NCBI RefSeq assembly: GCF_036924535.1
Contig: NZ_JAZHRT010000001.1
Span: 1,116,001-1,180,000 of the forward strand
Origin: Bradyrhizobium sp. AZCC 2262
Lineage (GTDB): Bacteria; Pseudomonadota; Alphaproteobacteria; Rhizobiales; Xanthobacteraceae
Direction: 5' to 3'
DNA length: 64,000 nucleotides
Made by a program: the position numbers and the translations under genes. The notes beneath the pieces were generated by a model that saw only the letters and a program-made list of their open reading frames with translations, made no database searches and was not told the origin of the DNA. Positions 24,373 through 32,702 of the stretch are shown piece after piece (the first letter of the stretch is position 1; every line of letters starts with the position of its first letter).

Positions 24373-24630
24373 ATGCGTACCGTATTTCTTGCTCTCGTGA
24401 CGTCCGCAGCCATTTTTGCAACCGGCTTGACCCCGGCGGGAGCGCAGAACTATCCATACTGCATCCAAGGTGATGATTTCCCCGGCGGGGCCGGCGAGTG
24501 CAGCTTCTCAAGCTACGCGCAGTGCCAGGCGACCGCTTCAGGACGGACGGCTCATTGCGAACCCAACCGTTATTTCAACGCCAATGCCTTGCTCATCGAC
24601 AAGAGCCGCCTGCGCCATCGTTCGCACTAA
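24373..24630 (+). CDS. DUF3551 secreted small protein
   Basis: An 85-residue exported protein. Residues 1-24 form a Sec signal (VFLALVTSAAIFATGLTPAG, then AQ). The mature part has four cysteines (YCIQGD, GECSFSSYAQCQ, HCEPNRYF) in the pattern of DUF3551, small proteins expanded in Bradyrhizobium and Rhodopseudomonas; they probably form two disulfides. The ATG at 24373 follows CAGGAGAG. Function unknown. Confidence 0.88.
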   Translation: MRTVFLALVTSAAIFATGLTPAGAQNYPYCIQGDDFPGGAGECSFSSYAQCQATASGRTAHCEPNRYFNANALLIDKSRLRHRSH

Positions 24631-24870
24631 AATCGCGCGGTGCGCGTAGCATTTATTCGGTTTCGCCATTTTTCGTTCAAAAGCGATGACTGCTTCCGAC
24701 ATGGCAACGTCGGCGCTAGCCGTGGTTTTCGCCTTGATGGCCAGAAGTCGCCGGACCTGATGCGTGATCGAGAAACGACCACGGCCCTCGCCAGGGGAGC
24801 TGACGAGGGCCGCGTAGAACATCTCCGTCGCGCCTAGGTTCGCAACGAGATGTGGGAGCTCGAATGAAAC

Positions 24871-25623
24871 TCAGAACGGCAGCAGCACGTCCATCACCTG
24901 TTGGCCGTAACGGGGTTGCTGCACGTCGGTGATCTGGCCGCGGCCGCCATAGGCGATGCGGGCCTGCGCGATCTTGGAGGAATCGATGGTGTTGTCGCTC
25001 TGGATGTCTTCGGGGCGGACGATGCCGGCGACGATCAGTTCGCGAATTTCGAAGTTGACGCGGATCTCCTGCTTGCCTTCGACCACGAGATTGCCGTTCG
25101 GCAAGACTTGCGTGACCACGGCGGCGACATTGGTCTGCAGCGCTTCCTGGCGGGTGACCGAACCCTTGCCGTCGCTCGAGGCGGTGGAGTCCGCGGTCAG
25201 GATGCGGCCGGGCAGGATCTTGTTTGCCTGCGTGATCGTCTTGGATCCGATGAAATCGGTAATGCCGGAATCTTCCTTGTTGGTGCGGCTGCGCTGGGTC
25301 TCGTTGGCGATGTTGGCCTTGTCAGTGATGTTGACGGTCACCGTCAGCAGGTCGCCGATACGGGCGGCGCGCTGATCCTTGAAGAATGCGCGAGAACCGT
25401 TCCGCCACAGCGAGTTCGCATTATAGGACGCCTGTTCCGGCTTCGGCATCGGCATCTGCACCGGCTTGTAGCCGGGCTGCGTGGTCGGGTTTTCGATCTC
25501 CGTCAGCTTCGGCTTTTCGCCGATCTGGGACAGACGGTCGATCGAGGAACAACCGCTCGCGACGGCGGCCAGCGACAGCAGGGCACCGGTGAGAATGATG
25601 CGGTTGAGACGGATAACTGACAT
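24871..25623 (-). CDS. flgH: Flagellar L-ring protein FlgH
   Basis: FlgH forms the outer-membrane L-ring. The 250-residue protein has a lipoprotein signal with lipobox ASGC (Cys 25), a Pro-rich linker, and the family core SLWRNGSRAFFKDQRAARIG, then GDLLTVTVNITDKANI. The C-terminus GRGQITDVQQPRYGQQVMDV is also typical. It is the last gene of flgF-flgG-flgA-flgH; the flgA stop lies 5 bases upstream. Confidence 0.96.
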   Translation of the reverse strand: MSVIRLNRIILTGALLSLAAVASGCSSIDRLSQIGEKPKLTEIENPTTQPGYKPVQMPMPKPEQASYNANSLWRNGSRAFFKDQRAARIGDLLTVTVNITDKANIANETQRSRTNKEDSGITDFIGSKTITQANKILPGRILTADSTASSDGKGSVTRQEALQTNVAAVVTQVLPNGNLVVEGKQEIRVNFEIRELIVAGIVRPEDIQSDNTIDSSKIAQARIAYGGRGQITDVQQPRYGQQVMDVLLPF

Positions 25624-25628
25624 TTACA

Positions 25629-26714
25629 TTACTCGGCTTTTGGAGCGACTGACGAACTGACGGTAGCGACCGCGACGGGCGCGGGTTGTGTTGCGCCGGG
25701 CGAGGAGGTGGCATCGCTGGTCTGAGGCGGACGAGGCGGCACCGGCGTGATCGAAACCTGGCCGCGGCCTGTCACGGTGCCGGACAGTGTACGCTTCGAC
25801 TGCAGGTTCATGACGTTGACGACGTCGCCTTCGGTGCCGTTTTCCAGCGCCTTGCCGCGCATGGTGAGGTAGATTCCGGGCGCCTCGTAGATCAACGTGA
25901 CGTTCTGATCGCGCTGCACCAGGTCGGGCTTGGCGAGATCGGCGGTGCGGATCGCCTGGCCGGCGCGGAGCTGGCGGCGAGCCTGCATGCCCACCGCGCG
26001 GTCGCGCGCGGCGGCGTCGGTGCCGGTTTCCGCCTTCGGGCGGCGCTCCACCACGACGTCGGATGATTTCAAGACCTCATTGCGCTCGATATTGCGGGCC
26101 AGCACCGCGGCTTCGACGGTCTCGATCGCCGTGCCGGTGAAACGCAGCTTGGCCGCGGCAGCGCCGCTATCGCTGCCGATTTCAAAGGTGACGTCGAAAC
26201 GGCCGTTGCGGTTGTCGTAGCGCACGATGGCGGCCTGCATGGCGCCGGCGAAGCCGGCGTCCAGCCTGACGTCGCCGGGGTCGCGGTCGAAGGTCAGCGA
26301 CAGATTGGCGGCGTCGCCGAGACCGTTGCGGCGCTCCAGCGCGCGGGCGACCTGCAACTCGATATCCTTGCCCTCGAGCGTGCGAGCCAGGCGCGTCACC
26401 GAAATTTCCTTCAGGTCGCGGGTGTCGACGCCGATCACTTGATGGGCGCGAAGGGTGTTGAGCACCTGCGCGACCGGCAGCGAGCCGGTGGTGCCCAAAT
26501 CCGGCGCGCGGTAGATCGCGATCTGCCCGGCGCTGCCGGCATTGTCGATGACGTCGCCGATCCGCACCAGATCGCCGGACACCTGCACGTTGGCGCGCAG
26601 CACGGGCGCGGCGATCGCGTTGCGGTTCGCGAAGGTTTCCCGGGTCTGCGCGACCGCGGCCGCGCTCGATGCGGTAATCAGGGCTGTGGCCAGGAGGAGG
26701 GTGCGGGCGATCAT
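25629..26714 (-). CDS. flgA: Flagellar P-ring assembly chaperone FlgA
   Basis: FlgA helps FlgI assemble into the P-ring in the periplasm. The 361-residue product begins with a signal peptide (ARTLLLATALITASSAAAVA). The C-terminal third carries the SAF/ChapFlgA domain: LARNIERNEVLKSSDVVVER, MQARRQLRAGQAIRTADLAK, then VNVMNLQSKRTLSGTVTGRG. A Pro/Ser/Ala tail of about 40 residues follows, longer than in enteric FlgA (about 220 residues). It sits between flgG and flgH in the operon. Confidence 0.94.
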   Translation of the reverse strand: MIARTLLLATALITASSAAAVAQTRETFANRNAIAAPVLRANVQVSGDLVRIGDVIDNAGSAGQIAIYRAPDLGTTGSLPVAQVLNTLRAHQVIGVDTRDLKEISVTRLARTLEGKDIELQVARALERRNGLGDAANLSLTFDRDPGDVRLDAGFAGAMQAAIVRYDNRNGRFDVTFEIGSDSGAAAAKLRFTGTAIETVEAAVLARNIERNEVLKSSDVVVERRPKAETGTDAAARDRAVGMQARRQLRAGQAIRTADLAKPDLVQRDQNVTLIYEAPGIYLTMRGKALENGTEGDVVNVMNLQSKRTLSGTVTGRGQVSITPVPPRPPQTSDATSSPGATQPAPVAVATVSSSVAPKAE

Positions 26715-26723
26715 GACCAGTCC

Positions 26724-27512
26724 TTAGCGGAACATGTTGGAGGTGGATTGCAGCATCTGGTCGGCCGCGCTGACGACCTTGGCGTTCATCTCATAGGCGC
26801 GCTGGGCGGCGATCAGGTCGGAGATTTCGGTCACCACCTCGACGTTGGCCTGTTCGAGATTGCTCTGCTGCATGTCGCCAAAGCCGTCGGTGTTGGCGAT
26901 GCCGTCCTGCGGCGTGCCGGAGGCCGGGGTGTCCGTGAACAGATTGTCGCCGATCGGGTTGAGGCCGGCCTTGTTGATGAAGCGCGTCAGGCCGATCTGG
27001 CCGACCAGGGTCGGCGTGGTCGAGCCCGGCAGCATCACCGTCAGCTGGCCCTGCGCATTGATGGTGATCTGCGAGGAGTTTTGCGGGATCGTGATCGTCG
27101 GCTGCACCGGGTTGCCCTGTGCGGTGACGACGCGGCCCTGCGCGTCCATCATGAACGAGCCGTCGCGGGTATAGGCATAGGTGCCGTCGGGCACCTGGAT
27201 CTTGAAGAAGCCTTCGCCGCGGACCGCGACGTCGAGGTCGTTGCCGGTCGGCGACAGCGTGCCCTGACTCATCAGGCGCGGGGTGCCGACAGTCTTGACG
27301 CCGCCGCCGACATCGACACCGACGGGCAGGATGGTGCCCTGGTCGGAAGCCTGCGCGCCGACACGGCGCACGTGGTCGTAGATCAAATCCTGAAACGCCG
27401 CCCGCTGCTTCTTGTAGCCGGTGGTGCGCATGTTGGCGATGTTGTTGGAGATCACCTGAACGTTGAGTTCCTGTGCCGCCATGCCGGTCGCTGCTGTGTA
27501 AAGGGCGCGCAT
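26724..27512 (-). CDS. flgG: Flagellar distal rod protein FlgG
   Basis: FlgG forms the distal rod. The 262-residue length is that of the family. It starts MRALYTAATGMAAQELNVQV with the rod motif SNNIANMRTTGYKKQRAAFQ and ends AYEMNAKVVSAADQMLQSTS. All parts agree with FlgG rather than FlgF. It is 17 bases downstream of flgF and 9 bases upstream of flgA. Confidence 0.97.
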   Translation of the reverse strand: MRALYTAATGMAAQELNVQVISNNIANMRTTGYKKQRAAFQDLIYDHVRRVGAQASDQGTILPVGVDVGGGVKTVGTPRLMSQGTLSPTGNDLDVAVRGEGFFKIQVPDGTYAYTRDGSFMMDAQGRVVTAQGNPVQPTITIPQNSSQITINAQGQLTVMLPGSTTPTLVGQIGLTRFINKAGLNPIGDNLFTDTPASGTPQDGIANTDGFGDMQQSNLEQANVEVVTEISDLIAAQRAYEMNAKVVSAADQMLQSTSNMFR

Positions 27513-27529
27513 CGATCAATGCCTTACGG

Positions 27530-28294
27530 TTATGCCGGAACGTCGGCGAGTTTATCGACTGCGGTTCGGTGCAGATCGTGCTGCTGCTGCAGCATCGCCG
27601 AGATCTGCGTGTAGGTGCGCGTGATCTCGATCATGCGGCTCATTTCGTGGACGGAATTGACGTTCGACTTCTCGATGAAGCCCTGGCGGACGCGCGAGGT
27701 GGTGTCGGGTTGGGCGGCGACGCCCTGGCCCGCGGAGTAGAGGTTGCTGCCTTCCTTGACGAGCTTCTGCGCATCGGCAAACGAGACCAGCCGCAGCTTG
27801 CCACGGACCGAGTCGGTGCGGCCGGTGCCCTCGAGGACCGTGATATTGCCGTCGGCTGCGATGCTGATCGCCTTGTCGGTCGGCTGGAACACGATCGGGC
27901 CGGAGTTGCCCAGCACCGGATCGCCGCTCGCGGTCACGAGCTGGCCCTGGTTGTTGATCTGCAGGCCGCCGTCGCGGGTGTAGCGCTCGCCGGCTGCCGT
28001 CTGCACCGCCAGGAAGGCGCCGCCGTCGATCGCGACGTCGAGCGGGTTCTTGGTCTGCTCGGAGGGGCCGGCTGCGAAATCGTGAAAGGTGGCGCGGTCC
28101 TGCACGAAGGAGACGCGACGGTCCGCACGCGCGAAATTGTCTTCGTGCGCCGGCGAGCGCAGATATTCCTCGAACAGCGACCGGTCGGCCTTGAAGCCGG
28201 TCGTGTTGATATTGGCGACGTTGTTGGCGACGACATCCATCTGCCGTTCCAGCGTCATCTGCCGCGAAAGTCCGACGAGAAGCATATTCTCCAT
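27530..28294 (-). CDS. flgF: Flagellar proximal rod protein FlgF
   Basis: FlgF is a rod component. The 254-residue product starts MENMLLVGLSRQMTLERQMD with the rod motif ANNVANINTTGFKADRSLFE and a C-terminal helical segment SVHEMSRMIEITRTYTQISA. The ATG at 28294 follows GGGGAGAACC; the frame is open upstream to 28378 but without homology. It is the first gene of flgF-flgG-flgA-flgH and sits behind a sigma-54 promoter about 110 bases away. Confidence 0.95.
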   Translation of the reverse strand: MENMLLVGLSRQMTLERQMDVVANNVANINTTGFKADRSLFEEYLRSPAHEDNFARADRRVSFVQDRATFHDFAAGPSEQTKNPLDVAIDGGAFLAVQTAAGERYTRDGGLQINNQGQLVTASGDPVLGNSGPIVFQPTDKAISIAADGNITVLEGTGRTDSVRGKLRLVSFADAQKLVKEGSNLYSAGQGVAAQPDTTSRVRQGFIEKSNVNSVHEMSRMIEITRTYTQISAMLQQQHDLHRTAVDKLADVPA

Positions 28295-28683
28295 CGGTGG
28301 TTCTCCCCTTGATCGATCCGAGGCGGGCTCTCCCAAGCCCGTGGTCCGGATCCGTCGTAAACCTTTGGGCTCTCCCAAGCCGGCAGGTCACGCCAGTTAC
28401 TCAGCGAAAGCCGTGCCAAGTCGGGAAATACCGGGTTTGTAAGGGGTTAGGCGTTTTTCAGGATGCGAGGCGGGCGGCAGAAAGGTCTTGTTGACCATGT
28501 TTGCCCGGCAGATTTTTCCTACTTGGGTGCGAATGGGAAAGGTTCCGTTAACCATTACTACCCTAGCGTTGCAGCTATAGAGAGCGCGTGTGCGCTGGCG
28601 GCTTTTGTTTCGCGTTGTGGGGGCTTCGTTACCCAGGCTGGTGGCAACCGCGTTCGTTTTCGGAAATCGAAGCGGGCGGGGCA
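28295..28683. other. 389-bp divergent flgF / fliL promoter region
   Basis: It contains the flgF sigma-54 promoter (28403-28418), a 13-base direct repeat GGGCTCTCCCAAG at about 28325 and 28369 in the flgF leader, and a half-matching CtrA site (GAAA-N7-TTAA, then CCAT, at 28537-28551) on the fliL side. No gene is seen. Confidence 0.6.
28403..28418 (-). promoter_or_regulatory. Sigma-54 (-24/-12) promoter of the flgF operon
   Basis: Read on the minus strand: TGGCACGGCTTTCGCT. It matches TGGCACG-N4-TTGCW with a single deviation (TC for TT) and correct GG-GC spacing. The expected start is near 28392, about 98 bases before flgF. Confidence 0.82.
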
Positions 28684-29175
28684 ATGGCTGACAACGAGCA
28701 GGCGGAAGGCGCAGACGGCGCAGAAGCCGCGTCGTCCAAAAAGAGCAAGCTCAAGCTGATCATTGCGGCCGTCGGGTTCATCGCAATTCTCGGCGCCGGC
28801 GCCGGCGGGTTCTTCCTGATGCGCGGCCATGGCGAGGAGAAGCACGCCGAAGCGCCGCCGCCAAAGCCGCCGTCCTTTGTCGAAGTGCCCGATATGATGG
28901 TCAACCTGGTCGGGGCTCCCGGCGAGCGGGTGCAATATCTCCGCGTCAAGGTCGTGCTCGAGATCAAGGACGACAAGCAGGTCGAGGCGATCAAGCCGAA
29001 CCTGCCGCGCGTCACCGACCTGTTCCAGACCTATCTGCGCGAACTGCGCCCCTCCGACATCAACGGTTCGGCCGGGCTGTTTCGCCTCAAGGAAGAACTG
29101 ACCAAGCGGGTCAACAACGCGGTGGCGCCGCAGCAGGTGAGCGCCGTGTTGTTCAAGGAAATCGTCGTGCAGTGA
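28684..29175 (+). CDS. fliL: Flagellar basal body-associated protein FliL
   Basis: FliL surrounds the stator units at the flagellar motor. The 163-residue protein has a short charged N-terminus, one membrane helix (LKLIIAAVGFIAILGAGAGG, about 25-45) and a periplasmic domain (FVEVPDMMVNLVGAPGERVQ to the end NNAVAPQQVSAVLFKEIVVQ). The ATG at 28684 follows GGGCGGGGCA; the frame continues upstream but lacks family residues. First gene of fliL-fliM-DUF6468-motE. Confidence 0.94.
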   Translation: MADNEQAEGADGAEAASSKKSKLKLIIAAVGFIAILGAGAGGFFLMRGHGEEKHAEAPPPKPPSFVEVPDMMVNLVGAPGERVQYLRVKVVLEIKDDKQVEAIKPNLPRVTDLFQTYLRELRPSDINGSAGLFRLKEELTKRVNNAVAPQQVSAVLFKEIVVQ

Positions 29176-29193
29176 TGGGACGGATCTAGCATC

Positions 29194-30396
29194 ATGGCCG
29201 GCAACCAAGACCAGATGGACCAGGACGCCATTGCCGCGCAATGGGAAGCCTCCCTGGACTCCGAAGATCCATCGGCGGCCGCGGAAGAAGCCGCCGCCAA
29301 TGAACTCTCCGAGAGCATGGCGCTGCAATGGGCGGCGATGGTCGAGGATGGCGGCCGCGAGTTCGGCAACAAGAATTCCGGCGAACGGGTTCTGTCGCAG
29401 GAAGAAATCGACAACCTGCTCGGTTTCACCGTCGGTGACGTCAATCTCGACGACCATTCCGGCATTCGCGCCATCATCGATTCCGCGATGGTGTCCTACG
29501 AGCGTCTGCCGATGCTCGAAATCGTGTTCGACCGCCTGGTACGGCTGATGACGACGAGCCTGCGCAACTTCACCTCGGACAACGTCGAAGTCTCGCTGGA
29601 CCGTATCACCTCGGTCCGCTTCGGCGACTACATGAATTCAATTCCCTTGCCGGCCGTGCTCAGCGTCTTCAAGGCCGAGGAGTGGGAAAATTTCGGCCTT
29701 GCGACGGTCGATTCCAGCCTGATCTATTCGATCATCGACGTGCTGCTCGGCGGCCGGCGCGGCCAGACCTCGCTGCGCATCGAGGGCCGGCCCTACACCA
29801 CGATCGAAACCAACCTGGTCAAGCGGCTGGTCGAGGTGGTGCTGGCCGATGCCGAGCAGGCGTTCCGGCCGCTGTCGCCGGTGACGTTCTCGATCGACCG
29901 GCTGGAAACCAATCCGCGCTTCGCCGCGATCAGTCGGCCCGCCAACGCCGCGATCCTGGTGCGGCTGCGCATCGACATGGAAGACCGCGGCGGCAATGTC
30001 GAATTGCTGCTGCCTTATGCGACCATCGAGCCGATCCGCCCGGTTCTGCTTCAGATGTTCATGGGCGAAAAGTTCGGCCGTGATCCGATCTGGGAAGGCC
30101 ATTTCGCGACCGAAGTGGCGCAGGCCGAGATATCGGTCGATGCCGTGCTGTATGAAGCCGACATTCCGCTGAAGCAGCTGATGAAGCTGAAGGTCGGCGA
30201 CACCCTGCCGCTGGAGATGCGCCCCGAAGCGCTGGTGCAGGTCCGCTGCGGCAACGTTCTTTTGACCGAAGGGCGCATGGGCCGGGTCGGCGACCGCGTC
30301 GCCATTCGCGTCACCAAGCAGTTGCGTAAACCCAATACCACCTTCGCGATGTTCGAGAAGGCCGACGAACAAACCAAGTTGATGGAGGCACAATGA
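29194..30396 (+). CDS. fliM: Flagellar motor switch protein FliM
   Basis: FliM forms the C-ring and binds phosphorylated CheY. The 400-residue product has ERVLSQEEIDNLLGFTVGDV (about 66-85), the family landmark ahead of the CheC-like middle domain (SYERLPMLEIVFDRLVRLMT), and the C-terminal SpoA domain with LPLEMRPEALVQVRCGNVLL. The N-terminal 65 residues are Ala/Glu-rich; the CheY-binding peptide, if present, is unlike the enteric one. The stop overlaps the next gene's start by 4 bases. Confidence 0.95.
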   Translation: MAGNQDQMDQDAIAAQWEASLDSEDPSAAAEEAAANELSESMALQWAAMVEDGGREFGNKNSGERVLSQEEIDNLLGFTVGDVNLDDHSGIRAIIDSAMVSYERLPMLEIVFDRLVRLMTTSLRNFTSDNVEVSLDRITSVRFGDYMNSIPLPAVLSVFKAEEWENFGLATVDSSLIYSIIDVLLGGRRGQTSLRIEGRPYTTIETNLVKRLVEVVLADAEQAFRPLSPVTFSIDRLETNPRFAAISRPANAAILVRLRIDMEDRGGNVELLLPYATIEPIRPVLLQMFMGEKFGRDPIWEGHFATEVAQAEISVDAVLYEADIPLKQLMKLKVGDTLPLEMRPEALVQVRCGNVLLTEGRMGRVGDRVAIRVTKQLRKPNTTFAMFEKADEQTKLMEAQ

Positions 30397-30839
30397 GTCA
30401 TTCCCTTGGCATTGTGATCGAGAGTCTGGTGGCGGTGCTGCTGATGCTCACGATCGGCTACTGCATGCTGCTCAACAAGCGGCTGAAGCGGCTCAAGGCG
30501 GACGAGCATTCGCTGAAGGCCACGATCGCCGAATTGATCACCGCGACCGAAATTGCCGAGCGGGCGATCGGCGGCCTCAAGCACACCGTGCGGGATGTCA
30601 ACGAAAATCTCGGCAGCCAGCTTACGGCGGCGACGCAGATGGCGGGGAATTTGAAGAACATGCTCGCCGAAGGCGACGGCATCATTCGCCGGCTGTCCAA
30701 GATCGCGATCGCGGCACGGCCCTCGCAGGAGGCCGAACCCGCAGCACCGGCGGCACCCAAGGTCTCTACCGCCAGGGCGGTTGCCGCGGCGGCTGAAGCA
30801 TTCTCCGAACGCAGAAGGGCCAGTGGCCTCGCCGCATGA
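30393..30839 (+). CDS. DUF6468 flagellar membrane protein
   Basis: A 148-residue protein with one N-terminal membrane helix (IVIESLVAVLLMLTIGYCML, residues 7-26), then a basic stretch and a helical coil (LKATIAELITATEIAERAIG). It matches the DUF6468 pattern found after fliM in alphaproteobacteria. In Caulobacter a comparable small membrane protein (PflI) influences flagellum position; whether this is its functional counterpart is an inference from layout. It overlaps fliM and motE (ATGA), so translation is coupled. Confidence 0.75.
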   Translation: MSHSLGIVIESLVAVLLMLTIGYCMLLNKRLKRLKADEHSLKATIAELITATEIAERAIGGLKHTVRDVNENLGSQLTAATQMAGNLKNMLAEGDGIIRRLSKIAIAARPSQEAEPAAPAAPKVSTARAVAAAAEAFSERRRASGLAA

Positions 30840-31606
30840 AGCCCTTTCGCGACATCCGCGTCATTCCGGTCGTGCTGGTCGCGATCTTCGGCCTTGCCGT
30901 GCTGAAGATCGCGGGTCTCGTGATCGACGGCGGATATGTGTTCGACTATCAGGTCAGCCAGCCGGCCAAGCGTTCATGGGCGCAGGATAATCTGGGTTAT
31001 CCGAACGGCGCCAAGGCCGATACCGCCGACATCACCGGTTCGGTCAAGAAGGAAGAGGCGCCGAAGCCGGCCGCTCCCGCGACCGAGGCACCGAAGCCCG
31101 ATGGCGTCGTGGTGTTTCCCGACCAGAACCCGCAATCGGTGTCGCCGTCGGAGCGCGCCATCCTGGAGCGGCTGCAGGCGCGGCGCCAGGAACTGGAGCA
31201 GCGGGCGCGTGAAATCGAAATTCGCGAAAGCCTTTTGAAATCCGCCGAGAAGCGCATCGAGGGCCGCGTCGAGGAAATGAAGGCCACCGAAGCAAAGATA
31301 TCGACCGCGACGGGCCAAAAGGCGGAGCAGGACGCCGCCCGCTTCAAGGGCATCATCACGATGTATGAGGGCATGAAGCCAAAGGACGCCGCCAAGGTGT
31401 TCGACCGGCTGGAAATGTCCGTGCTCTACGACATCGCATCGCAGATCGCGCCGCGCAAGATGTCGGACATTCTAGGATTGATGCAGCCAGAAGCGGCCGA
31501 GCGGCTGACGGTCGAACTGGCCCGCCGCGCCGGCACCGATAAATCCACGTCCACGGCCGAGCTGCCGAAAATCGAAGGCAAGATCCTGCAGCAACGGCCC
31601 AACTAA
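30836..31606 (+). CDS. motE: MotE-like flagellar protein (MgtE N-domain)
   Basis: The 256-residue protein has an N-terminal membrane anchor or uncleaved signal (VVLVAIFGLAVLKIAGLVID), a Pro/Ala linker (about 60-100), a coiled coil (RAILERLQARRQELEQRARE) and a C-terminal MgtE-N/FliG-like domain (FKGIITMYEGMKPKDAAKVF to LGLMQPEAAERLTVELA). This is the layout of Sinorhizobium MotE, a periplasmic chaperone for MotC. MotC is not in this window. It is the last gene of the fliL operon. Confidence 0.82.
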   Translation: MKPFRDIRVIPVVLVAIFGLAVLKIAGLVIDGGYVFDYQVSQPAKRSWAQDNLGYPNGAKADTADITGSVKKEEAPKPAAPATEAPKPDGVVVFPDQNPQSVSPSERAILERLQARRQELEQRAREIEIRESLLKSAEKRIEGRVEEMKATEAKISTATGQKAEQDAARFKGIITMYEGMKPKDAAKVFDRLEMSVLYDIASQIAPRKMSDILGLMQPEAAERLTVELARRAGTDKSTSTAELPKIEGKILQQRPN

Positions 31607-31654
31607 CGCGGGCAGCCGGGCAAAAGGGCGCCAGGCACCAGCGGTCAGACCTGC

Positions 31655-32098
31655 TCAGAATCTCCGTGGCCCATTCGAAACAAACGAGCGATGCGCTACG
31701 CTGAGCGCCCCGCGCTCGTTGGTTTCAAGGGCGATCTTCTGCGCCAGCATGACATCGCCCGCGACGAGGTCGCCATCCGGAACGAAGCACCATTTGCAGA
31801 CATGGTGGCCCGTGCTGCTGAGTTCCTCGATGTTGGTCTGCGTGCCATGATGGATCCGATAGCGCGTCCCGGTATCGCTGCCGGTGACGTCGAAATACCG
31901 GAATCGCTCGTAGCAGGCACGCTGCTTCGGCGAGAGCCAACCCTTCAACAGGGTCAGCGCCCGTGCCTCAGTTTCGAAGCGGAACGATCTGCTGCAGGAA
32001 CCAGATCGCGCCACGACCAGTGAAAGCGCCGAAAGCAGCAGCGTGCCAAGCAAGGCCAGGGCGAACGAGCATATCGCAAGGACGATCTGCTGGGTCAC
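31655..32098 (-). CDS. Uncharacterised membrane-anchored protein
   Basis: I do not recognise this family. The 147-residue chain has one hydrophobic segment (IVLAICSFALALLGTLLLSA, residues 4-23), then a compact domain: LKGWLSPKQRACYERFRYFD, VTGSDTGTRYRIHHGTQTNI, VCKWCFVPDGDLVAGDVMLA and QKIALETNE. The two cysteines in CKWC could bind metal or form a redox pair. It starts 5 bases after the stop of the 73-residue gene at 32104, so the two form one operon. They lie between flagellar genes on the opposite strand. Confidence 0.75.
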   Translation of the reverse strand: MTQQIVLAICSFALALLGTLLLSALSLVVARSGSCSRSFRFETEARALTLLKGWLSPKQRACYERFRYFDVTGSDTGTRYRIHHGTQTNIEELSSTGHHVCKWCFVPDGDLVAGDVMLAQKIALETNERGALSVAHRSFVSNGPRRF

Positions 32099-32103
32099 CG
32101 CCG

Positions 32104-32325
32104 TCAGCCACCAACAAGACGCGGATAAAACAGTGTTTCCTCCGCGGTCGGATCGAACGAGCGGATAACCCGTTGCTCGCCGGGCCCCGATCGAACGGCC
32201 GCCGTAAAGCCTGCGCCGGTCAAATCCCTGAAACGCCGCTCGGCCTTTTCGACCTCCGCGCGATCCTGGATGTCGAATGTATGCCGGGTGTCGCCAGTAC
32301 GATCCATCACGATCTGGGTTGCCAT
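32104..32325 (-). CDS. Small uncharacterised protein, partner of the 31655 gene
   Basis: A soluble 73-residue protein of unknown family. It has a repeated-looking beta/helix pattern (TQIVMDRTGDTRHTFDIQDR, then AEKAERRFRDLTGAGFTAAV by helix) and a conserved-looking end SFDPTAEETLFYPRLVGG. The ATG at 32325 follows GGAGTG; an ATG much further upstream (32478) gives residues without coding character. It is followed after 5 bases by the membrane-anchored protein. The fixed order and spacing suggest that the two act together. Confidence 0.72.
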   Translation of the reverse strand: MATQIVMDRTGDTRHTFDIQDRAEVEKAERRFRDLTGAGFTAAVRSGPGEQRVIRSFDPTAEETLFYPRLVGG

Positions 32326-32611
32326 TTCACGCACTCCGATTGGCTGCCTGAGGCAGGTTTGGCGACCCGGGCGCGTTGGTTGATTGACTACCGGCCCTGC
32401 ATCCCGGGTCCATTGTTTCCCTAAGACGGGATGGCTGATGTTGGTTCCATCCGCTCGTGAGATTATGATGTAGATCAATGCGCGCGTCGGCGCGGTGGCA
32501 ATAGCCGCAGTCCGGGGGCCTTCCGGCGTGCCGGACCCGTCGCGAAAAGAGCCCGATTACGACGCAGCCGGTCGTCAGGATCGCCCCTTCAACGAAATCA
32601 ATAAGTTGACG

Positions 32612-32626
32612 TTAACAAAGCCTTAA
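32612..32626 (+). promoter_or_regulatory. CtrA box upstream of the large secreted protein
   Basis: TTAACAAAGCCTTAA is a perfect TTAA-N7-TTAA. It ends 22 bases before a GTG and 76 bases before the ATG at 32703, a distance that favours the ATG as start. Confidence 0.65.
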
Positions 32627-32702
32627 GCCGGCCAATCCAAGATTCAACGTGCAGGCGAGAGCGCTTCGCCCGCTGAATTCATTGAGGCACGAGATCTTCT
32701 GG

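Noticed and set aside
24631..24870. Possible gene or transposon remnant between DUF3551 and flgH
   Set aside because: The frames on both strands lack motifs and no inverted repeats or target duplications are seen.
28537..28551. Full CtrA box before fliL
   Set aside because: The right half (TTAACCAT) fits but the left half is GAAA; listed only as a partial site in the region entry.
28640..28660. TGGCAACCGCGTTCG before fliL as a sigma-54 promoter
   Set aside because: The -12 GC is replaced by CG, which should abolish function.
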